Assembly: GCA_027886175.1 (NCBI GenBank)
Contig: JAJNNQ010000026.1
Span: 10,206,001 to 10,270,000 of the forward strand
Origin: Phylloscopus collybita
Taxonomy: Eukaryota > Chordata > Aves > Passeriformes > Phylloscopidae
Direction: 5' to 3'
Length of the DNA: 64,000 nucleotides
Below the pieces are notes generated by a model that saw only the letters and a program-made list of their open reading frames with translations, searched no databases and was not told the origin of the DNA. Each line of letters begins with the position of its first letter. Positions within the stretch are counted from its first letter, which is position 1. A program made the translations under genes and the position numbers. Below are positions 1-13,800 of this stretch, in pieces.

Positions 1-3000
1 CAGCCCACCCACACCCCCCACCCTTTGCTTTCCAAATAAACATTACAAGAGAATGTTCTTTACATTCCCTGTTAAGCATGTATAGAAAAGATTGCTCTGG
101 CACAGCCTGCTCTCTGTTGACAACGTTTCCTGTTATTGTGAAGGAGTCACAGGCTTGCCTCCAGTCCAGATCTGGGAGCAGTGGTGTCACAGATGTTTTT
201 TCAGGTGTAAAATTCCTGTTGGCCACACAGGCCGTTCACAAGGATAAAATGGGTGTCTTCAGCTTGGCTCAGTGTGTCTGTTTGCTCAGCACTGTGCTGA
301 ACCAGCCACTCTTTTTGCAGCAGTGATGAAATGAGGAGCTTGAAACCCTTCCTGTTGCACATAGGAAATGTTCTGAAAACCTGAGATTTCACTTTTTGTG
401 CTTCTTGTGGGTCAGCTAGGGCAGGAGGGAAAAGAACAGGCAATTGTGAGTTCAAGGACTGCGTGATAGGAAAGACTTTCTTTTTGCTGGAAGAATGTGG
501 CTGGACTTTCTCCCTGAAGAAGATTTATCCTGTTGTGATTTCAAGGATCCTTAAAAAAGCCAGCCTTAGAGAGCCACCCACACAAGACAGCAGCATAGCA
601 GCTGCATAACAGTGCTATCACAGTTAATGACTGCAAATACAGTGTAATATTATTAGAAGGTCACTGTGAGAGGGTATCCTGCTGTGCTAGAGCTTATGCA
701 GGTGCTGTGGGTGTATCCATAATAGTATCATATCACTGGTGGCAGGGAATTTTTAGATACCAACCTTCTCTGTATTAACCTGGAGAGAACTCTGCATTCC
801 ATAAACTTATTTAACCCCAGCATGAGTGGTTTTACAGTGCAGTAGCAACTTCACTGAGTAGAAAACTTATTTCACTGTCACTTTGATGTACTGTCAAAAT
901 GTGCTTTCCTTTTTCTTTCCAATACAAAATCATTCTAACTTTGTAAACACTTTGCTTGTGTTAGATATGTAAGAATATTCCTCCTTAAAGTAATTGTTTT
1001 GATGGAATGCCTGATATTACTTTTCCAGAAAAATGTGGAAATGAAAACTGTGGTCTTCTGTAAAAGTGAAAATCCATTGCTGAACTGTGTTTGTTTAAAA
1101 AGAAAGTTGCAAGGACTGGGACCTGCTATTGCAATGAGGGCTGTCTAAGAGTTCAGATGATCCATTTCTTTATTCTTTCACTCAGCTGTGTTTTCACAGT
1201 GGTTCTCCAGTTTGTTGGAGACAATCCTGAAGCTGACAGAACAGGCAATATTTTGTATTAAAAAGCAGTTGTTAAATATTGCACATGGGAAAATAAATGG
1301 TTATTTGGCATGTTTCTAAAACATCATCATCTCTTCTTTGCTATTCAACATATTTACATCAATTTTTGTTGAATTCATATGAGCAGAGGCCTAAGATCAG
1401 CGAGAAAGCACAGAAAAAACATTCAGCAGAGCTGAAGAGAATTATAATATTTTCCATATATTCCCCATGTTTATCTCTCATTTTGAAATTTCAAAACATT
1501 CTGAGAGATACTATAGCTGTGGAAAAGAAGTAATGATGACAGTGCAGTTGCACTTTTACCTTCTTTTTATTTTTTTTTCCCAGAGGAGAAACAATACAGA
1601 AGGAATAAAATCCTTGATTCTTTATCTGACGTATCAGGACAGCCAGCAGTTAGTTATTCTGGCAAAATATTTCTCAGCTCACACCTATGCACACATAGAT
1701 ACACACAAATATATGTGGGTGTGTGTACACTTATAACCATCACTAATAGGGGGTTTTTGTCTACTTTGGTGATAACAAGTGAAAAGATGAGATCCGATTG
1801 GGTTGGTCAGACAATGAAACACTTTATTTTTATGCACCATCTTTCATGCAAGCATATCATGAAATTCTTCAAAGCCAGTTTATCTACACATTCCTGAATG
1901 GTGCAACTAAAGTGCTCAGCTTTACAGGAAGCATCTGTACATGTTGCAGGGCAGGGGTGAGGATGGAAACAATGGCCAAGTTTCAGGAGAATGATTGAGT
2001 GCTAGAAAACTGGGAAGTTCATGCGATGGGATGAACACTTTTTTTAGGCAGTCGGAGAGGCTCTGCCCACTGAGCAGATGACTCCTGGAAGGAATTTGAA
2101 GAGAATTAGTGGGAATGGCTATTTCAGATGGCAGAAGGAATCAAAATAGAAAGCCAGTTCCTTAGGCCTGGACTGTCTCCTTTCAAGTCTGAAACATATT
2201 TCCTTTCTGTCTTGAACCTTTTGTGTCCAAGAGCGCTTTATCCTGCTCTGGTAATAACAACCCAGAAGGAAGGCTCCAGGGGAAAGAAAAAGGGGTGAGC
2301 TCTGCTTATGACCCCTTCATCACTCAGGCTGACATGGACAGGACCTGCAAACTTTCTGACTATTGTGGAGTAATAATGCCTGCATATTTCCTCAGCACCC
2401 CTCAACTTAGCCCCAAACTCTCTGCCTGCTCTCTGGCAGCAGTATTCAACCTGGTGCAAAATCCTTCAGCTTGAAAATGGGCTCTGGCTGAGTACTGCCT
2501 ATTAGCAACAAAAGGAACACGTGGCAAATCTGAGAGATTTTAGAAGAAGATTGGAGTGGACCTTGGACACTGACAAATTGACATGATTTCTATTTTGGGC
2601 ACAAGAAGACACACACTCACTCGATAAATATCAGAAACTTTGGCTTGATTTGAAAAAAATAATTATGTGGAACAGAATAAATTCAAGTTATAAAAATTTG
2701 CATTTCAGTTCTTTTCCTTATAAGGTCTCTTGCTATTAATAGGCAAAACTACATACACAATGTATGTTCAATAGATATGATTTCAAGACATTATGAAAAT
2801 CTCCATTTTCCACTTGAAAATGATAGCTACAGCAAGAGTCTGAACTACAGATTTTAATAATGCTCTGACAAGTTTAAGCGTTACATATAAAACTAAGTTT
2901 TGAATTACATGGTAGAAATCCCTTTGGTTTCACTCAGGCAAATTTTTATCATAATGTTTTCTAAATTTTTTCTCTCTTTTGGGTTGTGATGCTCCTTTTA

Positions 3001-4506
3001 TTCTCTTGTCTCTTTTGTACAGTTTGTCTTCTGCTTCAGCCTGTTTTCTAATCCTCAGTCATGCATTATTGTTAGTAGTTCTTTCAGGGGATATGGGGCA
3101 TACCTGTTCCATTTGCAGTAAAAAAAACCACCCCAACACTTCAGTGTACATGTAAAAAGGGGAATTTTCTGTTTTCATAAACACAAGTTATGATACTAAT
3201 AAGATTTCAGCATCAAAAAAAATCAATCAAACTGTGTTTAATTAAGAATTTAAAGGCAGAAACTGATTCCAGGCTGGATCATCAGTGGTCTTCACATCTT
3301 GCTTTGGGTCAAAAATTAAAGAAAAGCAAAGTTGAGTGTAGTTGGTATAGGGGCCTTTGGTCTGCTGTGCTTCCTTCTGTGCTGGTTCAGGAATGCAGGT
3401 GGTAGCTGAGACACTCTTTAACTCTCAGAGGTTGTGCTTAGCTACGGGCAAAAAACAAGGGACCTGGCTGTATGTAGCTTCATGATCTTAGAACAGGCAA
3501 GTAATGACTTACTGGTGCTTAATAAGTCAAGGAACTTGGAGCATGATAAATTGAATTTCCAGTTATCTATTCAAAAACAGATGGTCACATTTCAAAACAC
3601 TTTGTTGCCAGCATGCTAACTTGAAAGGTCACACAGTGCTCTCAGCTGAGTTTTTCTATTGTTTGAGGTTTCTGCTTGCAGGCTGAGAGCAATATCCTGC
3701 ATATTTTTTTAGCCTGTGGTGATACTAGTCACTTTAATCTGACATAAGTATGGCCTGCCACCCCCAACTGGATGTTCTTTTTTCTCTTTTGGGTAGGCAT
3801 GAGATTTGTGCAGCTGCTTGGTGATGTGACTCACCCTACAACTACTAGTTCTGGTGCAGTTGATGAAGGAGGGGAAAGGCAAGCTGGGAGAATATGGGAG
3901 CATCCTTTCTGTCAGGCGGAAACATTTTCTTCAGTTCACGATGTCTGAGAGAGAGTGTTGAGGTAAAAGCGTCTTCAGCTTCATGGAATTTGAAATATTC
4001 TGTAGCTTGGGTGCAACTCCCATGAATTTATTTTATTACTGCCAAGTAAAATTAAATCTGTAGAAGAAATTTCACATCATGAAATGTTAAATCAGACAAA
4101 CCAAACTGTGGTATCCCTAACAAAATTATACCTGAGTCTCATGGCAAAGGCTCTTTACTAGCAAACAATCACAAGCCAAATGGAAGAATTTGGAGAAGCT
4201 TCAAGTTTATTGTTCTCCTTGGTTTGTCTGCCAAGGCAGCAATGAATGTAATTAACTGTTCAGTCACATCTAAACCCAAGTGGTATGGAAGAAAGGATAA
4301 TAGAGTGTAATAAATCTGTTTCTATGTCCTGTCTGATTGTAGCCTACCACATTTCTAATATCTTAAAATATTTATATCATAACACAGAAGATAGCGATAC
4401 AGAGACTCTTTTGCAGTCATCTTTCAACCATCATTTCTCATAGTTCATTTTTACTCCACCCCATTTTTTCATATTCATCTAAATATTTCTAATATTTCTT
4501 CTTTCC
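1..4506. other. Unique non-coding DNA, no gene recognised
   Basis: I see no recognisable gene or transposon here. Open frames are short (under 90 codons from an ATG) and have no family motif. One splice-like feature is a pyrimidine tract ending in cccag at about 1584, followed by roughly 100 codons open to a stop at 1897. The tract is AT-rich and no matching strong donor follows, so I do not call an exon. A short CA/TG-rich patch lies at about 1690-1728. Confidence 0.6.
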
Positions 4507-4517
4507 TTTTTTTTTTC

Positions 4518-4542
<25 letters not shown>
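4507..4542. repeat. Poly(T) tract
   Basis: Ten T, one C and then 25 T form a near-pure homopolymer inside AT-rich unique DNA. There is no adjacent LINE or SINE body that would make it a poly(A) tail on the minus strand. Confidence 0.9.
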
Positions 4543-4548
<6 letters not shown>

Positions 4549-5018
4549 ACTGTGCTATCATTCATCACCTGATTTTTCCTGTTCTGTCCAGAAGGCCTAG
4601 GTTTGCACCACTAGCCAGCTTTTAAGTGTTGCTTCTCAGTCTTTTCAGTTAATGAAGGGCCAGGCATGCAAAAGGGAAGAGGAGTCCCCTGATTACACTA
4701 AGCTACAGTTTCTGAATTTGTCTTTTACCAACCTTTCTCCACTTCCTCTCCAAGGGATATGCATACATAGATTGTGAAGGAAAAGGTATTTAAATTGTAA
4801 CTTTCACAAATTAACTGTCAGTCTGCTATCTAAAAGAATTAACTCACTTCAAGCAAAAAGCATTTTTGTTGCATGATCTGTGATACCACTTTTTCCCACA
4901 CAGACTTGCTAGATCCTTTTTAGTAGGTACTGTTACATATACCCAAGTGGTAGTGAATACCACAAGAAGCATCTGTGGAAACACAATTTGCTTCCTTTAT
5001 CTCCTGGCTCCCAATACA

Positions 5019-5171
5019 GGTGGTTTGGGGTGTTGTTGTGGTTGTTATTGGTTTTGGTGTTGCTGTGGTTAGTTTTTTTTGTTGTTGTAGATTTTTTGCT
5101 TGTTTGGGGTTTTGTTTTTCAGGTTTTTTGGTGGGTTTTTTCTTGTTTTACTTTTTTTTTTTTTTTTTTTA
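5019..5171. repeat. GT-rich low-complexity tract ending in poly(T)
   Basis: The plus strand is made almost only of G and T in irregular GGTTT, GTTGTT and TTTGGGG blocks and ends in about 18 T. Two open frames rich in Phe, Val and Trp read through it, but they are composition artefacts and not a membrane protein. Similar G/T blocks sit beside the T runs near 7540 and 17660. Confidence 0.75.
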
Positions 5172-5524
5172 ACTACATCTTCCAGTAGCAAACATAATAT
5201 TGATTTCTCCTTTTTGAGGCAGCATTGCCTATAATCAGTGGTTCTAGGAGTAATTGTTTAGCCATACTGGGCACTGTTGCAATGTTACCTGTCAACACAC
5301 TCCTAGAGAGCAGAGTAGGCTTGCACCTCATGTCACCACGTTCAAGGCTGCCCAGACTGCAGCATTCTCCAGCACAGGGTTTCTACTCCCCTCTGTGCTC
5401 TGTGACAGCGCAGATGAAGCTGGTCTGGTGTTTGTGCAGCTAATGGACCTTCTTCAGGTGTCTGTCCAAAGAAGATTTACATCTGTGCACACATATATGT
5501 GATACAGCCTGAACTAGATGTTTA

Positions 5525-5556
5525 AGGTGTTTAAGAAACTAGGTGTTTAAGAAGCT
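5525..5556. repeat. 16-bp tandem duplication
   Basis: Two adjacent 16-base units beginning aggtgtttaagaa differ at one base. This is a minor local duplication in unique DNA with no associated gene. Confidence 0.7.
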
Positions 5557-6146
5557 GCTGAAGAGAGTGACAAAATCACCCATTTCTCACCCTTTCCTCC
5601 TCACAGCAAACCTCAGAATCTTTGGAATGAGCTCAGTGGGATGACATTTTTTCTCAAGGAAAATCTAGATCTCAGAAATTAATCAGTGTCTTTATTCTCC
5701 ACAAGAAGAGGGGGGATGAACACAGTGAAACAATTTAGTCATCTGAGATACTTCTAATATCTTCCCAATTACTTCAGGGAATATTTCTGTTGTCTGATGA
5801 TCCCTATACTTTTCCTGGGAAATGTATGCCTCATAGATGTTGCTTTTTCCTTTCCAATATATTTCACTGCAATTATTTTTAAGTGTCTTGAACAAATTAC
5901 TGAAAGTTTAGATATGTGTTTCAGATTCCTTCAGAACTCATATCCTGTAATTATTTTCCTTGTAATACACCTAAATTCATTTTCTGAACAATATTTTTGA
6001 AACCATCTTGTCTGCAGGGTTAAAAGACCGAAGTAGCTTTGCTCTCTTCAAGAGCTGTCTTTTTGTATAAATTCTATGGTAACATCTTATTTTTCTACAA
6101 TTAATTTTGTGGTGTTTAAGCAATCAAGTTACAATTTAGCGGTGTC

Positions 6147-6165
6147 TTTTTTTTTTTTTTTTTTT
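6147..6165. repeat. Poly(T) tract, 19 T
   Basis: A pure run of 19 T followed directly by caggtgtcag. This resembles a pyrimidine tract with a 3' splice site, but no credible exon follows. Confidence 0.85.
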
Positions 6166-7538
6166 CAGGTGTCAGGTAACCACATTATGTGGTTAAGAAA
6201 TACCTCTCAAGATTGATGTCTGAAGACAGCTGTAGTCAAGTAAGGATTTTGATTAGCTTCCTTTGGTTTTTTTTAGTGTGAACAATACATTCTCTTATCC
6301 CATTTGGGTTTTGCAATGCCCGGAGTTTAAAATTACTATTGAATGGGTTATTATTATCTTGGAAAACACCAGGAGCGTGATTACCTCTTGTGAAACTATT
6401 TATATTTGCATATGGCACATGAAAAATGGAATTTTAGTGTAGATGAGTAGAGAATTATGTTATATAATTGTTGGATTTTTTTTTCCATGCTGCCCAGTTT
6501 TCACAACTACGATGTCCTGAGGTGCAAAGGAATGTAAAATCATGCTCTTGATTAGGAATTCTTTGCCTTTTCAACAGAAATTGCAACTGATAATTTCTTT
6601 TTTTGTTTCAATTACGGTATTCTCTAGGTGACTGAAATTTCGTGTAGCCTGACCTGAGTCAGAAACATTAGAAAATCTTTGTCTTTGGAATTACAGTTAT
6701 CAGCTCGTAGCCCTTGGCAGTCATTTCCCGGGAGTGTGCTTGCTTTGCTCTGCAGCAAGCAGAGAGTACACATGACAAACTGCTTGTTGTGGAAATGCAT
6801 GATCAAGCAGCATGCTTATTCCAGATTTTGGGAAGGGAATCCTTTTGTGTACTTTGATTTACAGATGTTGTCACTGAGTAGAGCATTTCTGTCTTCGTTT
6901 TTATTTGTATCAGTATTTTCTACTTTTACCTTTTGTGAAGATATCCAATGGCAGAGATGTTTTGCTTGCTTAGAGCTAGCAGTATGCTCAGCTTTGTACA
7001 ATACTCAACAGCAGACAATCACTGCCCTGGAGAGCTTAAAGTCTAAAAATACCTCAGCTAGCACTTCAGCTTTTTTCAGTCTTTTAACATTCTCAAGATT
7101 TTCTTATTGTTTTGTCTCATCCTAATCAAACTCAATTTTAAACTGTCAACCAAAGCAATCATCTTGGTTCCTCTCTGAAAATGATCTCTTAAAAGGTAAA
7201 TTACTAATTTTTTTTAGCTATGAAAATCGTGTGGGTTCAATCCTACATTCACTCCAAAGCAGAATCCCGCTGTTATGGACCCCTTAGGTAACCTTAATCT
7301 TGCCTACCTGTTCCCAGTAGTGCCAGCAAAGCCCCATTTGCAAACCCCCTGGCTGTACTACCTGTATTGCCTCTCTGGCTGCAGAGAGCAGTGAAGTTGT
7401 AGAAAACAGCTGGAGCTCTGATTGCAAATGAGGTCATCTGGGAAAGACATCCTGATGCTTTCATGAGTATATGTGAGTACTGTGAAGCAATGAGAGGTAT
7501 GTTTCTCCAGTGAGTCTCATTTCAAAGCTGTGCTGTGC

Positions 7539-7574
7539 GGTTTTTTTGGTTTTTTTGGTTTTTTTTTTTTTTTT
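7539..7574. repeat. (GGTTTTTTT)n low-complexity patch
   Basis: Two copies of a 9-base GGTTTTTTT unit are followed by GG and a T16 run. It belongs to the same class of G/T-rich low complexity as 5019-5171. Confidence 0.8.
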
Positions 7575-7816
7575 CCTCAATCAGGACTGTAAGAAGCAAG
7601 GTGAAGATGAGTGTGATCTGCTAGTTTAATACTAGGCAAGGGAAGGATGGCAAGAGACGACATCATGTGCTAATGGAAAGGGACTAAAGAAGAATGAGGG
7701 GGGAAAAAACTCTAGCAGAAAGGCTTTGCAGTCCATTGGATGCTGTCTCTTTTTGGTGTGGATATTTTTGTAAGTGTTTCTGTCTCTGCTTTCTCCTTTC
7801 TAAGAACAACATCAGT

Positions 7817-7861
7817 CAGCACTGAACTGTGGTATCTCAGCACTGAACTGTGGTATCTCAG
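7817..7861. repeat. 21-bp perfect tandem duplication
   Basis: Two identical 21-base units beginning cagcactgaactgtgg sit head to tail (7817-7837 and 7838-7858), and the first three bases of the unit follow again. The perfect identity suggests a recent slippage or short duplication event. Confidence 0.9.
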
Positions 7862-10800
7862 ATTCTTTCTAGGGATTAAGCTGCAGGTTTAATTTTTGGG
7901 CTGGCAGAAGGACCATCTGTTCAGAGTAGTTTGCAGGCAAAATGGAGATATCTGTGTTGTGAATATACAGAACACACTGTAAGAAGAGAAGGCAGAGAAT
8001 AGACTTTAACATCTTGTTAAAGTTTTTCAGTTTTATTGTTAATTCTCTTGTGCTGGAAAGAGAGTTCTTCTAAAGGATGGAGCCATCAGGTCGTGTTCTG
8101 TACATGGTGAGCTAAGGGAGGACAGTTTCAAGATCCTCATCAGAGGGGTTCAACTGTGTCATGGCTTCCAGAGTTTGTAAGAGATGGAGACATTCTCTGC
8201 CCCCCAACTATATTTCTCTTTGCTGTCCCATTTGGTATGAAAATTATGCCACAAACCACTTCAGGAGCCCTTTACACTCTTGTGTGTGTTTCAGATTAAG
8301 CCCTACACCCATATTACCCCTACCTACTAGGGCTAGTTCTGTTTCATAAACCGAAACCTATTCTCAGTCTTGACTTGAATTACTGGACTAGTTCTCCTGC
8401 CTTCTCCTATAATTCAGCCTCCATCTACTCCATACATAGGAATGGTCTTCATCTTAATTTATTTTCTTATTGCTGTCAAAGATAAAAAGTTGCTACTTTG
8501 ATTAAAAAAGAGTTTATTGTGTCTCTTTGTAGGAAGAGAGAAAATACAATAGGAGGGCTCAAATCCAAGAGGAGATTGAAGAGTTAGAAAGACAAAAGAA
8601 GGAGGTAGAGAAAGGGTCACTAGCTGCACTGTCACAGAGTTAGCCTCTCTTCCCATTCCTGCTCCATCTGATGTTAACACCAAATATAGGATATTGGAGA
8701 TTCATAAGAGAGATTCTTCAGAAATTCATTACTGACCTTAAGGTATACCTCATATTCCTTAGCTAGTGACCTTACCGATCTCCTGTCTGCAGTTCTTCAC
8801 TCTTCATTGGGAGCCCTATTTGTTATCTCTGTAAAAGTGTTAACAAACGCTGGGAACTGGGTGAATGAGTGTTTAGGGCTTGAAACACAATGGAACTCAT
8901 TGAGAAAGAAAAATACAGAAGTTTGTAAAAAACTGTGATCTGTTTTCAACATCCATTTGATGTGTTTAGGAGGAGGACATGATGGAAATCCTTACCAGAA
9001 ACAACTATGCATTTGAATCACTAAGAGTCCCGATCCACAACCTCAAGAAGGTTAAAATGAGAGAACTATAAAACATATCTCTTTCTCACATACTACTTGC
9101 ATGGACCACCTTCTGACTGTAGATGTAGCTTAGCTGATCTTGTGTTATCCTCTCCCTCATGAATGATAAACATTCTTCTGAGTGCTGCTGCTGCACGTAA
9201 GGACCTGAGCTATCCCTGTGGGGAGGAGGACACACATGGGAAAAGGAGAAGCTGACAAGTGGGCATGGGAAGACTTCACAGTGATCCCAAGCCATGACTG
9301 TGACTCATGAGTCAGTCTTGCCTCTAGTGAGCACATCAAAATACCGAAAGGCAGATGGATTTTTAGAGCAGTTCAGGTACAGAGAAATGAGAAACATCTT
9401 AGTAGCATCAGCTTTTTCTCTCTGCTCCTCAGAGCTCTGTCCCTGTTAGGTCTGCTGTCTGAGCTGCCTCATGAGCAGGCTATAGTGTCTTTCAGTCAAA
9501 TTAACCTGCCAATCTGTATTCCTTAACACATTTCATTATATTGTGCAGATTTAATCCAGATCAGGCATGGACTCATGATCCCAATTCTGCCAAGTTAACT
9601 GTAGAGTGTGATGTACATGCTGACTTTATTCCTTTAGGCTGGTTTGCACTGGCTTCAGGACAGCAGACCTTTTCTAACCCAATATGAAGATAGAACAGCA
9701 CATACAGACAGTACCAGAGGTAATATCAGGTCTGCTTGGACAAAATTACCTATTTAGCATTGTCTGAACCAAGCTGAAGTGGCAGAGTGTTTGTACTGGT
9801 GTAATGCTGTGTGCTATGCAGCCAAACAGTTTTCAGCTTGATGCTAGTTTTCAGATGCTTCTAAAAACCACCGAATGATTTCACACTTGATTTATCTTCT
9901 CATGGTGCTACAACATTCAAAAGAACTGAATGCAGGTATTTGCTAGTACTATCCTTTTTCACTGATGCAGTGTAAAAGAATTCCTGCTTGGCAGTAGCAT
10001 AACTGGATTTGCCTATTAAAACTCAGCCTACAAGCAAAGGAATCCAATACTCTTGGATCTTTCTATTTTTTTTCCAGACAAATGCATCTGAGCTTAAGCA
10101 AATGTAAAATAAACATGAAATATATTATTCCTTTACATTTGGGTTAATAAAGTTTCAGGTATGTTATAGATGTTTTCTTCTAGTAGTCGTAAGACACAAA
10201 CTGCAGGATTTTTTTTCAAACATAATTATTAATTTACAGAAAGGATGACAGAATGAGAAACAAGGGACTGTAATACTGGTCCATCTCTATTTTTTGGAAA
10301 ATTTTGTTTGACACAGTCCCATTTTCCTCCAAACTCTTAATTTTTGATGGGTGACAATCACGTCAGCTCAGACATAACAACATCAGTACTTCCATGCCTT
10401 CTTTGTACTGCTTTACATGAAAGGAGGGAACTGCAGAATTTCAGTATTGACATTTCAGAATGACAACTTCCCAATGAATTGCATGTGAGAACTCTTTTTA
10501 TTTAGAATAATTCATTATAAACATATTGCAGCATCAAGATGCACTTTTGTAGAAATACTCTTTGCTTCTTAACTTTTCCATTGCAATAAAAGCAAATTTT
10601 TTATCACGTGTTTTCATATTCATTCACCTTCTACTGTATTTCTCAGCTATACCATGATTTGTTCAATGCAAAAGATCTCCAGGGCAAATATGGAATAACA
10701 CATAGGCAAATAAATGTCTTATTCAATAAAATGTGGGCACTTGAATAAAGGCAAGCAATATAGATTTTATGGAATAACCCACCTAGTCTCTAGAAAAAGC

Positions 10801-13800
10801 CTTTTAGATTCCTTGAGAAGGATTACACTCTTACAAAAAGTAGAGCTACATTGTCTGGACTAACCATCTAGGACCCTATCTTTCCATCCTTGGGGCACCT
10901 AGACCTGGACTTACATTTCTGCTGCTGAACACATGAAATACCAGTTTTACAAGTCAGGGCTCAGACCTGAACCATGCGTGGCCCTTATAAACCCAAGGTG
11001 TCACATATTTGACTTTAGTATATCTGAAATAAAATGTGTGGTCTTGCATGCCAGGAAAATGATGTCTTTGTAGCAAGAAGTTATTGTGCATCCACTCCCT
11101 ATCATGTGTGAGGATATGTAGGCTATGTGGGAGTACTGGGGGGAAAAAGCAGGTGAAAAGTCCATTGGGCTAGGGTTGCAGGAGAGCAGGACCTCTGGCA
11201 TGCCATACTGGTCCATTCTACAGGACTTCTGTCTCCTCTTGTACTTGAGCACTATATGGAAGACCTGTAGCTCATCGCTGTGTCGTACTGCTCTCCCAGT
11301 TTGACAGTAAAACAGCGTTTGGGGCTAGTGGTCAAGACTGTGTCAAAACCAGCAGGACTGGACAAGCCCTACTTAATTTTCCAGAGTAGAGATTATCTGA
11401 GTGCCTAATCATAAATCGAGAAAGGACTTTATATCTCAGCAAGTGGGATGGATATTAGACCAAGGAGAGCCTGGTGCCAGATTTAAGAATAGCACTTAAG
11501 TGCTTCCTTAACATTTACATCAAAGCTCATGTGTTTGATAGACTTGGAGACTCACTTCCCCCAAATTTCTGACTGGGTGGCTAATGCGTCACAGTACTCA
11601 GCATGCACTCTGCATAATAGAAATCACATCTTTAGATATCATTTGGCATCTAAAAGATTCCTTGGTAGTATGACTTTGGTCCATGAAAGCACTTTAATAT
11701 AGGATGTGAACACCAACAAATTATAACCTATCTTAGAAAGTTTAGGTAGGTTGTCCTGGATTACTCTTCAACCTTATCTCTTTTGGTATTTCAAAGAATG
11801 GTTTTAGGAATATTTTTCTTCCATGCTACCATTCACAGCAATTAAAGCATTTCATGCTCTTTAAAGCTGTGTTGCATCTGTCTTTTTGTAGATGTGTGAA
11901 TGGAAGAAGAGACAGTCTCTGAAAACTGAAGCTAGCCCTGCCCATTAAATTAATTGAATTTTTCAGATATATTGCCTGCATACAATTCGATTAGCTTTTA
12001 ATCCAATCTGCTCACCCCATCACATGAAGATTTTGTATTTCAGTGGTATTGGGGTGGCATAACTCCCAAATTTTTTTCCTTAATTCTCCATTACAGTGCA
12101 GCAAGGGACAGAGGTGGGCCTAGCAATCTACAGCCACTCCATCCATTTGTACCCAGGGAGAGATGGGGTGATTGTGCTGTTTCATCCAGAGGGGCTTTGC
12201 AAAGTCTTCCTTCCCCTAACAAGCCTTCCCATTTGACAACTTCTCACCTATACGCTAATGCTTTTGGGAGCTAAGTGTGAAACCAAGAGGAGAAATACAC
12301 CTGTTTGCATAGTGATTTTTTCTAATGTTAATAGTGGGAAGTATTATGTAACATGACTTTTGCAAACAACTGGAAGTTTAGCTTGGCAAATGGCAAGCAG
12401 CCTCTGCACAATATTGTTCCCTGCATGTGGAAATTCCCAGCATGACTGATTCAAAAGTTTAACATAACTGACACCTTCCTGGAAAAAAGTATCTCAGAGA
12501 AACTGAAATGAAGTATTTCAAAAACTAGGTGCTCGGACATTAACAATGCTGAAAAATTTAAGTTTCTCATTTCAAAAGGGGGGAATAAAAAAGAAGAAAA
12601 CTTTCCTTTTCATGTTCCTAGCATCTTTGTTTCAGGAGAATGCTGCAGTGGTGGGTTTAGCTCCTTTATACATCAAAGGGTAGCTGTATCCCATTCTGGA
12701 AGTGGGTTAACATGTGATAATTAAGTGACTTTAAATATTAATTGTCCTATTTAAAAGTAACATTGGCAAAGAAAGACATCTCTAATAAGGGATAAAATTA
12801 CATTATAAATATTATTCCATAAAAAATGGGGCTTATTCAAGTGTTTCTTTGAAGCCAAATGAGAACCGATCCAGTGTCTGAGTACATTCCCAGGGTGCTG
12901 TGAGGAAGCCGAATTCTTTTCATAATTGTTTGGCAAACTTCTTCCAAAACACACAGCACACAGACTTAAAATGCATTTTTCCTGTCGTGTGTCTGTGTTT
13001 ATGGGTGAATACCATATGGACTTTGGTCTGAGCTTTGCTCATCTGAAAAACTCTGTGAGAAGACTCCATGTTTCAGTTAACTGTTTCCTGTTAAGCAGAC
13101 AAAATATGTTCATCTGAAGGAATCAAAAATTAAAAAGTTATTTCAAGGTAAACAAGCCATTTTGTTTCCTCAGGGTGTGGAGTAATTTTTTTTTTTGCTA
13201 TTCACATCTGGGTAAAAAGGACACTTTAGGTATCACTACTGTTAACTTCAGCTTTTCTCAGGGAAATAAAGATAGGATTTGAATAGGAAGTATTTATAGA
13301 AGTTGAAGACTAAGCTGACCCTAAAGGCAGTGATCAACTTAAAGATTTGTCCTGAAGTAGCATATTTATGTGAATGTTGAAATGAGGTGGATGTGCGTGA
13401 TTGACACAAGGTCAGTAAGGGCTGTGTTCTGAGAAAGAATTCTCAAAACTGATAAAATTGATAGAAAGTTATTATAAAATTGCTCTCTTTTACAGCTTAA
13501 TTTACCAGCAGTTAAAGAAAAAATTGGAACATTCATGTAGATTGTATTGCATGGATATGTGTCTGTACTGTGTTCTATCCCATGCAGAGCAGTGACTGCA
13601 AACTTTCCCATAGGAAACAGACATCAGTAATAATACATTGTTTAGTTAATATAGGAAATTCATGAATTCTGCTATTGAGTTTTTTTCAGGTCTTTTTTTT
13701 TTCTGAAAATGTTGCTTAAGGCCCAATTCTGCTGTTCTTGTGCCAAAAGACATTTAACCAAATGAATGTTGAATTTAGCTCTCTGTCCTCATTCAATTGT

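Noticed and set aside
1585..1897. Possible exon after the cccag acceptor, about 100 open codons
   Set aside because: No good donor, and much of the frame crosses a CA/TG-rich patch. Length alone is not convincing.
6679..7125. Open frame of 148 codons on the plus strand
   Set aside because: No motif, no splice or promoter context and a random-looking composition. Frames of this length are expected in 64 kb.
7817..7861. Possible CRISPR-like direct repeats
   Set aside because: Only two adjacent 21-base copies without spacers, in a vertebrate-type genome.
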